Below are positions 1 through 5,731 of a DNA stretch of 5,731 nt, piece by piece; positions within the stretch are counted from its first letter, which is position 1; each line of letters opens with the position of its first letter. The position numbers and the translations under genes are program-made. The notes under the pieces were generated by a model, which saw only the letters and a list, made by a program, of their open reading frames with translations, was not told the DNA's origin and made no database searches. This DNA comes from Flavobacteriaceae bacterium (GTDB lineage Bacteria; Bacteroidota; Bacteroidia; Flavobacteriales; Flavobacteriaceae): positions 1 to 5,731 of the forward strand of contig JAUVCP010000165.1 in assembly GCA_030590765.1 (NCBI GenBank). The letters are read 5' to 3'.

Positions 1-278
1 AATGCTCTTAAATGGAAAGCCGAAGTGTTTTTACCAATTAAAAAATAATCTTGTCTTATTATTAACTATATTTAGACAATAAACATCAGTTCTTTTTTTC
101 TTAAAATCAGAAATTAAAAGTAGAGAAACAAGTATATAAAAAGGATACTATTCTATTGTAGGAACTAGAATAGCCTGTGGCTGAGCTGCAAAAGAAATTT
201 GTAAAAAGGTTTAAAAAACACTAGTGCCGGAAAGAGGTAGGATGGGAAACTCACTACCGATATTACACCAATATATAA
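1..278. other. Gene-poor, stop-rich leader region
   Basis: No convincing complete gene is visible here. All three forward frames are broken repeatedly; stops include 46-48, 171-173, 212-214, 222-224, 238-240 and 276-278. The first 48 bases are open in frame 1 and read NALKWKAEVFLPIKK then stop, which could be the last residues of a gene entering from the left, but the stretch is too short to assign. A frame-3 segment at 174-221 reads PVAELQKKFVKRFKKH between two stops. It has a protein-like composition and lies in the same frame as the DUF1080 stub downstream, but its family is not recognised. No good match to the Bacteroidota promoter consensus (TTG, about 20 bp, TAnnTTTG) was found; the closest -7-like string is GAAATTTG at 194-201, without a suitably spaced TTG. 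The region is most simply a decayed or rearranged segment upstream of the operon. Confidence 0.5.
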
Positions 279-428
279 GAATCATGGGATTTTAAAATTA
301 AAGGGAATTATTCCAAAGAAGGAAAACCATTAAAAAAAGGTTATATTTCATTTCAAAGTGAAAGTCATCCAGTTGAATTTAAGAATATTAGAATTGAATT
401 GATTGGTTCTCAATACATAGACCTATGA
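279..428 (+). pseudogene. C-terminal remnant of a DUF1080 (3-keto-disaccharide hydrolase-like) protein
   Basis: Frame 3 is open for 49 codons from just after the TAA at 276-278 to the TGA at 426-428. The translation contains EGKPLKKGYISFQSESHPV followed by EFKNIRIELIG. This matches the characteristic end of DUF1080 (PF06439) concanavalin-like domains, where a GYI(S/A)LQSEG.PVEFRNI strand pair closes the fold. Family members are usually 200 residues or more, so only the tail is present, and no ATG, GTG or TTG start lies in the open stretch. The stop shares an ATGA with the start of the FGE-like gene, the typical arrangement of coupled operon neighbours, so a full gene probably once stood here. 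DUF1080 proteins include hydrolases/lyases of 3-keto-glycosides, consistent with the oxidoreductase, ThuA and isomerase genes downstream. The family call on the tail is fairly firm. Whether the break is real decay, a deletion or an assembly error cannot be decided from the sequence. Confidence 0.7.
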
Positions 429-1390
429 AATTAAAAAGATATTTAAAACTAATTATCTTTAACGGAATTTTAATTCCGTTTTCCGTATTGAATGCCCAGA
501 AATTTGAAAATTATAAGCAGGATATTAAAGGTGAAGAAATAGTCATTGAATTAGTAGCAATTGAAGGAGGTGCTTTTTTGATGGGAACAAAAAATTCTTC
601 ACGTGATGCTGATGAAAAACCTGCTCATCAAGTAAAAGTAGATGGGTTTTGGATGGGAAAATATGAGATCACCTGGAAACAATACGATACTTTTGTGTAT
701 GATCAATTAAATGACGGGCAATTTGAAGACCCTTCAAAATTAAAAAAAATAGGCATAGATGGTATAACTGGAGCAACCGTACCTTATGCTGATATGAGTT
801 TTGGCATGGGAAAAGGATCTTTTCCAGCTGTAAATATGACCCAATATGCAGCACTTATGTTTTGCAAATGGTTAACTGCAAAAACAGGTGTATTTTATCG
901 GTTGCCAACTGAAGCTGAATGGGAATATGTTTGTAAAAAAGGAAAAACCGATAAGGTAAGTAATCTTAAGGATCATGCCTGGTATGAAGATAATTCTGAC
1001 GAAACTTATCATAAAACGCACTTAAAAAAACCGAATTCCTTTGGAATTTACGATATGTTAGGTAATGTTTCTGAATGGGTATTGGATCAATATAACACAA
1101 GTTATTATGCCAGCTCTCCAAAAAAGAACCCATGGAATATTCCTACAAAACTCTATCCTATTGCAGTAAGGGGAGGTTCTTGGATAGATACAGCTGACAA
1201 GATCTGCTGTACCAACAGAGATTTTTCAAAAGTAAATTGGAAACAAAGAGATCCACAAATACCTAAAAGTAATTGGTGGTTTACCGATGCAGAATTTGTT
1301 GGATTTCGAATCGTACGTCCAAAAGTACAACCCACCGGTAAAGAAATTGAAAAATACTGGCTGGAAGCTATAGAAGATTTTGGAAATTAA
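425..1390 (+). CDS. Exported FGE/SUMF1-fold protein lacking the canonical catalytic cysteine pair
   Basis: The 321-residue protein belongs to the formylglycine-generating enzyme / SUMF1 / EgtB / PvdO superfamily (PF03781), which has a C-type-lectin-like fold. Residues 1-24 form a Sec signal peptide (basic start KLKR, hydrophobic 9-22, likely cleavage after LNA). Family landmarks follow in order: GGAFLMGT (48-55), DEKPAHQVKVDGFWMGKYEIT (63-83), PAVNMTQYAALMFCKWL (134-150), YRLPTEAEWEY (158-168), the GNVSEW signature (213-218), VRGGSW (248-253) and FVGFRIVRP (291-299). Bacterial FGEs carry CxxxxC shortly after RGGS. Here the first cysteine position is Asp/Thr (255-256), and the only cysteines nearby are a vicinal pair, C261-C262. 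Genuine sulfatase activation is therefore unlikely, and no sulfatase gene is visible. The start overlaps the DUF1080 stub stop, and the next gene begins 20 bp downstream. The real role is unknown; sugar binding or another activity on the fold is possible. The family call is firm, the function is not. Confidence 0.88.
   Translation: MKLKRYLKLIIFNGILIPFSVLNAQKFENYKQDIKGEEIVIELVAIEGGAFLMGTKNSSRDADEKPAHQVKVDGFWMGKYEITWKQYDTFVYDQLNDGQFEDPSKLKKIGIDGITGATVPYADMSFGMGKGSFPAVNMTQYAALMFCKWLTAKTGVFYRLPTEAEWEYVCKKGKTDKVSNLKDHAWYEDNSDETYHKTHLKKPNSFGIYDMLGNVSEWVLDQYNTSYYASSPKKNPWNIPTKLYPIAVRGGSWIDTADKICCTNRDFSKVNWKQRDPQIPKSNWWFTDAEFVGFRIVRPKVQPTGKEIEKYWLEAIEDFGN
461..480 (+). repeat. Perfect 9-bp inverted repeat inside a signal-peptide coding region
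   Basis: AACGGAATT (461-469) and AATTCCGTT (472-480) are exact reverse complements separated by two bases. As RNA this would fold as a roughly 7-bp stem with a 6-nt loop and is followed by a short T-run (TTTTCC). It covers codons 13-19 of the FGE-like gene. It resembles a small terminator or attenuator hairpin, but its position inside a coding sequence and its modest stem make a chance origin quite possible. Confidence 0.45.
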
Positions 1391-1410
1391 TTATAAAAAA
1401 ATTTAATACA

Positions 1411-2727
1411 ATGAAAAACTTATCAAGACGCAAATTTGTAAAAGGTTCAGCTTTGGCTACGGGAGGAATATTCTTAGCTCCTTCAATACTAACATCACAG
1501 CCCATGTTCAAAAATGAAAAGATTTTAAAACTTGCTGTTGTTGGATGTGGAGGAAGAGGAACCGGAGCGGTTAGTCAGGCACTTAAAGCAGATGAAAATG
1601 TAAAATTGGTTGCAATGGCAGATGCGTTTAAAGATCGACTGGATGATTCTTATAAAAACCTATCCAAAATGTTTCAACCTGGTAAGATCGATGTAAAAGA
1701 ATCTAAAAAATTTGTTGGATTTGGCTCTTATAAAAAAGCTATTGATGAGGCAGATGTTGTGATCTTAACTACTCCTCCTGGTTTTAGACCTCAACATTTT
1801 GAATATGCTGTGTCGCAAGGAAAACACATTTTTATGGAAAAGCCTGTTGCTACAGATGTGGCTGGAATCAAAAAAGTACTGGCTTCGGCTAAGATCGCCA
1901 AAGAAAAAAAACTGAATGTAGTTGTTGGTTTACAAAGACATTATCAAACAAGTTACAGAGAAGCCTATAAACACATCAAGGACGGAGCTATTGGAAATAT
2001 TGTTTCCGGTCAGGTGTATTGGGACGGTGGCGGTGTTTGGGTAAGACCCAGACAGGAAAACTGGACCGAAATGGAATATCAAATGAGGAACTGGTATTAC
2101 TTTAACTGGCTTTGTGGAGATCATATTTTAGAACAACATATCCATAATATTGATGTTGCCAACTGGTTTATAGGGGAATATCCTGTTAAAGCACAAGGAA
2201 TGGGGGGGAGAGAAGTGCGAAACGGCAAAGATCACGGACAGATATTTGACCACCACTTTGTAGAATTTGAATACCCAAGTGGGGCTGTTATTTCGAGTCA
2301 ATGTCGTCATCAACAGGGATGTTTAAATCGGGTTTCAGAAACTTTTCAGGGAACTTTAGGAAATGTGCATACTAGCGGAGGAAGTATGGCTAAACTGAAA
2401 TCTTATTCGGGAGGAAAAATCTACTCACACAATAAGTCTGAAGATAAAAACCCTTATCAAATTGAACACAATGAACTATTTGCATCTATTAGAAGTGGAG
2501 GTTTGATCAGTGATGGTGAAATGGGAGCTAAAAGTACTATGTCGGCTATTTTAGGAAGAATGGCAACCTATTCCGGTAAACAAGTGAGCTGGGAAGATGC
2601 TATGAATTCTGATCATAAACTGGTGCCAAATGAAGATTTGCTTTCATGGAAATCTGTTCCACCAGTAACTCCGGATGCATCCGGAAATTATCCAATACCT
2701 GTCCCAGGTGTAACTTTACCTTTTTAG
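1411..2727 (+). CDS. Tat-exported Gfo/Idh/MocA family NAD(P)-dependent oxidoreductase
   Basis: The 438-residue protein begins with a twin-arginine signal (SRRKFVKG at residues 5-12, then a hydrophobic stretch to about 29), so it should be folded with its nucleotide cofactor in the cytoplasm and then exported. The Rossmann domain shows LAVVGCGGRGTGA (41-53), a dinucleotide-binding glycine motif, and the family hallmark EKP at 143-145 (HIFMEKPVATD). The region GDHILEQHIHNIDVANW (236-252) aligns with the active-site DxGxHxxD segment, with H245 and D248 in the conserved places. The C-terminal half fits the bacterial-type C-terminal domain common in exported Bacteroidota members. Family enzymes oxidise or reduce sugar hydroxyls or ketones; some (the ThuB type) make 3-keto-glycosides, while the related GH109 glycosidases use NAD for hydrolysis. 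The substrate cannot be told from sequence. It lies 20 bp after the FGE-like gene and 2 bp before thuA-like, clearly in one operon. A G7 tract at 2202-2208 encodes M264-G-G-R. Confidence 0.93.
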   Translation: MKNLSRRKFVKGSALATGGIFLAPSILTSQPMFKNEKILKLAVVGCGGRGTGAVSQALKADENVKLVAMADAFKDRLDDSYKNLSKMFQPGKIDVKESKKFVGFGSYKKAIDEADVVILTTPPGFRPQHFEYAVSQGKHIFMEKPVATDVAGIKKVLASAKIAKEKKLNVVVGLQRHYQTSYREAYKHIKDGAIGNIVSGQVYWDGGGVWVRPRQENWTEMEYQMRNWYYFNWLCGDHILEQHIHNIDVANWFIGEYPVKAQGMGGREVRNGKDHGQIFDHHFVEFEYPSGAVISSQCRHQQGCLNRVSETFQGTLGNVHTSGGSMAKLKSYSGGKIYSHNKSEDKNPYQIEHNELFASIRSGGLISDGEMGAKSTMSAILGRMATYSGKQVSWEDAMNSDHKLVPNEDLLSWKSVPPVTPDASGNYPIPVPGVTLPF

Positions 2728-2729
2728 TT

Positions 2730-3461
2730 ATGAAACACTGTTTAAAATATTTTAGTTATTTTCTAATCCTTTCAATGTTAATGACCTTCAACGTTTCCGC
2801 ACAAGAACCTGCAAATATTATGGTTTTTTCTAAGACGGAAGGATTTAGGCACGACTGTATTGAGATAGGAATCAAAAGTATCCAAAAATTAGGAAAAGAA
2901 AATGATTTTAAAGTTGATGTGACCGAAGATTCTAATGTATTGATCTCTGGTATTAATAAATATGATATCATTATTTTTCTAAACACAACAGGAGATATTT
3001 TAACTGATTCTCAACAAGAAAAATTTGAAAATTATATCAAAAAAGGTGGAGGATTTGTTGGAATTCATTCAGCAGCAGATACCGAATATGATTGGCCCTG
3101 GTATGGTAAATTAGTTGGAGCTTATTTTTTAAGTCATCCAAAACAACAACAGGCAACGATCAATGTGGTTAATTCAGAACACTTGTCGACTTCTTTCTTA
3201 GGATTGGAATGGAGTAAGTTTGATGAATGGTATAATTATAAGAATATAAATACTGATATCAATGTTCTGATGAAACTCGATGAAAAATCCTATGAAGGTG
3301 GTAAGAATGGAGAAAATCATCCTATTGCCTGGTATCATAAATACGAAGGAGGAAGAGTTTTTTATACAGGACGTGGCCACACAAAAGAAAGTTACCAAGA
3401 CGAAAAGTTCTTAAAACATATATTAGGTGGTATCAATTATGCAATGGGTAGATCAAAATAG
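2730..3461 (+). CDS. Exported ThuA-family protein (trehalose utilization-like)
   Basis: The reading frame is open from an ATG at 2646, but that start would lie inside the oxidoreductase gene and place a cysteine-rich, non-signal sequence ahead of the protein. ATG 2730, two bases after the upstream stop, gives a 243-residue protein with a proper Sec signal (KHCLKY, hydrophobic 7-22, likely cleavage after VSA), so this start is chosen. The mature part matches ThuA (PF06283, class I glutamine-amidotransferase-like fold): NIMVFSKTEGFRHD (29-42), GGGFVGIHSAADTEYDWPWY (106-125), SHP (135-137), DEWYNY (165-170), and HPIAWYHKYEGGRVFYTGRGH (197-217). In rhizobia ThuA works with the Gfo/Idh-type ThuB in disaccharide use through 3-keto intermediates. 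Here it again follows a Gfo/Idh/MocA gene, with spacing that suggests translational coupling. The family call is firm; the exact reaction is not established from this sequence. Confidence 0.93.
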   Translation: MKHCLKYFSYFLILSMLMTFNVSAQEPANIMVFSKTEGFRHDCIEIGIKSIQKLGKENDFKVDVTEDSNVLISGINKYDIIIFLNTTGDILTDSQQEKFENYIKKGGGFVGIHSAADTEYDWPWYGKLVGAYFLSHPKQQQATINVVNSEHLSTSFLGLEWSKFDEWYNYKNINTDINVLMKLDEKSYEGGKNGENHPIAWYHKYEGGRVFYTGRGHTKESYQDEKFLKHILGGINYAMGRSK

Positions 3462-3526
3462 ATCTTATAAATAACAGGAAACATCATTAATAGTTTTTTT
3501 CTTAAACACAATAAAATAATTGACAT

Positions 3527-4456
3527 ATGAAAAGAAGGTCATTTCTTAAAAAAGGAGCAGCAACGGCCTCATTTATGGGATTAGGTATCTCAAATATGAG
3601 TGCAATGGGTCATTTTGAAAATTCAAAAACATCAATTAATAAAAAATTCAATTTGAATTATGCACCCCATCTAGGTATGTTTAAGAATCATGCAGGAGAT
3701 GATCCAGTTGACCAGTTAAATTTTATGGCTGATCAGGGATTTTTAGCTTTTGAAGATAACGGAATGAAAGATCGTCCTATTTCCGTTCAGGAAAAGATGG
3801 CACAAACCATGGATAAAAGAAACATGACCATGGGTGTATTTGTGGCACATAAAATTTACTGGAAGGAACCAACTTTAACAACAGGCAAGGAAAAAAGCAG
3901 AAAAGAATTTTTGCAACAAATTAAAGAATCTGTAACGGTTGCTAAACGGGTTAATGCAAAATGGATGACTGTTGTACCAGGTCATGTAGATATGAGATTG
4001 GATATTGGTTTTCAAACTGCAAATGTAGTAGAATCCTTAAAATACGCATCCGATATATTAGAAAAACATGAATTGATCATGGTGCTTGAACCTTTAAACT
4101 TTTACAACCATCCAGGATTATTTTTATCTAAAATACCGCAAGCATACGAGGTGTGTAAAGCTGTAGATAGTCCTTCATGTAAGATTCTTTTTGATATTTA
4201 TCACCAGCAAATTCAGGAGGGAAATTTAATCCCGAATATGAAAATGGCATGGGATGAGATTGCCTATTTTCAAATAGGAGATAATCCCGGAAGAAAAGAA
4301 CCTACTACTGGTGAGATCAACTATAAAAATGTATTTAAATATATTCATGCCAAAGGATATAAAGGTATTCTTGGAATGGAGCATGGTAATTCTAAAAAAG
4401 GAAAAGATGGTGAGTTAGCTGTAATGGAAGCTTATAGGATTTCTGACAATTTTTAA
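3527..4456 (+). CDS. Tat-exported sugar isomerase/epimerase TIM barrel (hydroxypyruvate isomerase family)
   Basis: The 309-residue protein opens with a twin-arginine signal (KRRSFLKKG at 2-10, then a small-residue hydrophobic stretch to about 28). The body fits the xylose-isomerase-like TIM barrel family (PF01261), closest in pattern to hydroxypyruvate isomerase (Hyi). Putative metal and catalytic residues sit at the expected strand ends: E188 in VLEPLN, D223 and H226 in LFDIYHQQIQEGN, Q249 in FQIGDNPGRKEPTTGEINY, and E285 in GMEHG. True cytoplasmic Hyi acts on hydroxypyruvate. An exported copy beside Gfo/Idh/MocA and ThuA genes more probably isomerises or epimerises a sugar or keto-sugar, as related barrels such as YcjR do; that is inference from context. 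It follows thuA-like after 65 bp with no terminator hairpin seen between them, so cotranscription is likely. It is the last gene of the forward cluster. Confidence 0.9.
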   Translation: MKRRSFLKKGAATASFMGLGISNMSAMGHFENSKTSINKKFNLNYAPHLGMFKNHAGDDPVDQLNFMADQGFLAFEDNGMKDRPISVQEKMAQTMDKRNMTMGVFVAHKIYWKEPTLTTGKEKSRKEFLQQIKESVTVAKRVNAKWMTVVPGHVDMRLDIGFQTANVVESLKYASDILEKHELIMVLEPLNFYNHPGLFLSKIPQAYEVCKAVDSPSCKILFDIYHQQIQEGNLIPNMKMAWDEIAYFQIGDNPGRKEPTTGEINYKNVFKYIHAKGYKGILGMEHGNSKKGKDGELAVMEAYRISDNF

Positions 4457-4498
4457 AACTTAATTCTGGCAATCGAATATTTTATGTCATACCCTAAA

Positions 4499-4531
4499 AA
4501 TGGGGTTTCATTTAAAAAATAAAACCCCATT
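4499..4531. terminator. Probable bidirectional terminator between convergent genes
   Basis: AATGGGGTTT (4499-4508) and AAACCCCATT (4522-4531) form a perfect 10-bp inverted repeat. Past one mismatch, the loop can pair further (A4510-T4513 with A4517-T4520). It lies 42 bp after the TIM-barrel stop and 28 bp beyond the end of the reverse-strand amylase-like gene, where both transcripts should end. Read on the reverse strand the stem runs into five T (from AAAAA at 4496-4500, partly within the stem). On the forward strand the following sequence, ACTCAAATAG, has no U-tract, so termination in that direction is less certain. Confidence 0.75.
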
Positions 4532-4559
4532 ACTCAAATAGAATAAACTCAAAAATTAA

Positions 4560-5731
4560 TTACTCAATTACCAATCGTTTAGTGCTTGTACCAAGATCTG
4601 ATCTTATTTTTACCAAGTAAATAGAAGCTTTTAAAGAAGAAACATCAAATGATCTATAGCTATTATAATTTCCTAAAAAACTCTTAACCTTTCTGCCAAG
4701 CATATCATATATTTCAATACTTGTAGCCGTTTTATTCAAAATAAAATTCCCTTTAGCAGGGTTTGGGTATAAAACCAAACCTTCTATAATTATTTCATCT
4801 TCACCTACAGCCAGGGTAACTTCACTACTACCATATACTTTGAATTCTCCCGGTTGCAAACTAATAGTTGCGTTAACATTGGTCACAGTAATCGACTGAT
4901 TGTCATTTAAAAGATCGTACCAAGTTCCTGTTTTTTGAAAAGTTGGGTTAATACTTTGTGTTGTTACACCAAAATTTCCGATGATAGTAATATATCTCAT
5001 TTCGGGATTAGCAGCATCATCAGTCAGTTGAATTTTCTTTAATCCATTTGTCTTACCAACATCCAAAACAAAATTATCGGTTCTAAATATATCAACCTCT
5101 TTTTTAAGTTGGATCAATTTTGTCCATTCATCATATAGATCTTTCCTGTCTGGTTCTGAAAAATAATTCCATAAAATAGGTTTATTACAGACCCTACAAG
5201 GATCTCCAATACTAATATCATAACCTAATTCACCAAATTGCCATATCATTTTTGGACCTGGAACGGTAAAATAAAAAGCTCCCGCCATCTCCATTCTGTC
5301 TAAAGAAGTGGATAAATTTTTGATACTATAACTTCCACTGGAATTTCCATATTGTAGATTTTTATACATCAATCTTTCTTCATCATGACTTTCCATATAA
5401 CTTACATTTGCCGGAACTGACCAACCTCTTTCTTTATAAGAAATCCATGAAAAATCAGATTTACCACTATCGTGATATCCCATTGTAGCTTCGTTATAAT
5501 TGGAATTATGATTACCCCAAACCATGATTCCATTACCTTCATTTAAACGATAATTTACCCATTCGGTTTCTTCAGTATTACCTCCTAAATGTTCAAATAT
5601 TATATAAAAATCAGTATCTATTTCCCATTGATAATCTGCATATTCTTTTAGTACAGCAACTCTGTCTGCCTGATAAGCTCCTGTACATCCTTCATCAGCA
5701 CTTGTACAATTTTGTGTAAATCCTTTGGTTA
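4560..5731 (-). CDS. Secreted GH13 alpha-amylase-family enzyme, C-terminal part with T9SS sorting domain (partial)
   Basis: Read on the reverse strand, the frame is open from the right edge to the stop at 4560-4562. About 389 residues are visible and the N-terminus is outside the window; the in-frame ATG at 5523-5525 is internal, because clear homology continues upstream of it. GH13 signatures: DTDFYIIFEHLGG, whose Glu (codon 5592-5594) fits the beta-5 acid/base, then NVSYMESHDEERLMY, whose Asp (codon 5382-5384) fits the beta-7 transition-state stabiliser. The beta-4 nucleophile Asp lies off the window. KMIWQFGELGYD and a C-terminal beta-sheet domain ending LQPGEFKVYG are also typical of GH13. 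The last ~70 residues (about 4560-4778) are a T9SS type A sorting domain: VLYPNPAKGNF, IYDMLGRKVKSF, LKASIYLVKI, KRLVIE. The enzyme is thus predicted to be exported across the outer membrane and to cut alpha-glucans. Extra cysteine pairs (CTSADEGC, CRVC) may form disulfides or bind metal. Confidence 0.92.
   Translation of the reverse strand, partial: TKGFTQNCTSADEGCTGAYQADRVAVLKEYADYQWEIDTDFYIIFEHLGGNTEETEWVNYRLNEGNGIMVWGNHNSNYNEATMGYHDSGKSDFSWISYKERGWSVPANVSYMESHDEERLMYKNLQYGNSSGSYSIKNLSTSLDRMEMAGAFYFTVPGPKMIWQFGELGYDISIGDPCRVCNKPILWNYFSEPDRKDLYDEWTKLIQLKKEVDIFRTDNFVLDVGKTNGLKKIQLTDDAANPEMRYITIIGNFGVTTQSINPTFQKTGTWYDLLNDNQSITVTNVNATISLQPGEFKVYGSSEVTLAVGEDEIIIEGLVLYPNPAKGNFILNKTATSIEIYDMLGRKVKSFLGNYNSYRSFDVSSLKASIYLVKIRSDLGTSTKRLVIE

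Noticed and set aside
1..48. Open 15-codon stretch ending at TAA 46-48 as the end of a gene entering from the left
   Set aside because: Too short to recognise a family; mentioned within the leader region but not called as a gene.
2..82. Small ATG-started frame of 26 codons
   Set aside because: No signal, domain or conserved-looking feature; it overlaps stop-rich sequence and is likely chance.
194..201. GAAATTTG as a Bacteroidota -7 promoter element (TAnnTTTG)
   Set aside because: The first base deviates and no TTG lies at the right distance upstream; the nearest, at 156-158, is too far.
2646..2729. An upstream in-frame ATG at 2646 that would lengthen the ThuA-like protein by 28 residues
   Set aside because: It lies inside the oxidoreductase gene, adds a cysteine-rich non-signal sequence and would bury the clear Sec signal that begins at ATG 2730.
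669..3398. Several reverse-strand open frames of about 60-76 codons (669-854, 1153-1335, 1930-2124, 2128-2313, 2756-2986, 3198-3398)
   Set aside because: All lie opposite well-supported forward genes, show no domain pattern and look like shadows of the coding strand.
3450..3500. Small inverted repeat AGATC/GATCT at the thuA-like stop (3450-3465) plus a T7 run at 3494-3500 as a possible terminator
   Set aside because: The stem is only 5 bp and AT-rich, and the T-run is about 28 bp away, so they do not form a credible intrinsic terminator.
5523..5525. ATG at 5523-5525 (reverse strand) as the start of the amylase-family gene
   Set aside because: The frame stays open to the window edge, and the upstream residues include the GH13 beta-5 motif FYIIFEHL, so this Met is internal.

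Overview
This AT-rich window looks like chromosomal DNA from a member of the Bacteroidota, most likely a flavobacterium. The evidence is that one protein ends in a type IX secretion system (T9SS) type A sorting domain, that no start codon has a Shine-Dalgarno sequence before it (upstream regions are A/T-rich), and that the gene families match those found in flavobacterial carbohydrate-degradation regions. No RNA genes, CRISPR arrays, insertion sequences or attachment sites were seen.

Layout. Positions 1-278 hold no credible complete gene and have stops in all three forward frames. Positions 279-428 are the C-terminal stub of a DUF1080 (3-keto-disaccharide hydrolase-like) protein with no usable start codon; its stop overlaps the next start as ATGA. 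A tight forward cluster of four exported proteins follows: a formylglycine-generating-enzyme-fold (FGE/SUMF1) protein (425-1390), a Tat-exported Gfo/Idh/MocA oxidoreductase (1411-2727), a ThuA-family protein (start corrected to 2730, ending 3461) and a Tat-exported sugar isomerase/epimerase TIM barrel of the hydroxypyruvate isomerase type (3527-4456). A 10-bp perfect inverted repeat (4499-4531) separates this cluster from a convergent reverse-strand gene. That gene encodes the C-terminal part of a secreted GH13 alpha-amylase-family enzyme with a T9SS sorting domain, and it runs off the right edge of the window.

How the genes may work together. DUF1080, Gfo/Idh/MocA, ThuA and TIM-barrel isomerase/epimerase proteins recur together in bacterial loci for oxidative glycoside breakdown, in which C3 of a sugar is oxidised to a ketone, the glycosidic bond is then cleaved by elimination, and the keto-sugar is isomerised or reduced. 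Here every intact member of the cluster carries a Sec or Tat signal, so a periplasmic version of this chemistry is inferred. The FGE-like protein is the least explained member: the first catalytic cysteine of true formylglycine-generating enzymes is missing. The DUF1080 gene appears decayed, so this copy of the pathway may be incomplete or may rely on a DUF1080 enzyme encoded elsewhere. The substrate cannot be read from the sequence.
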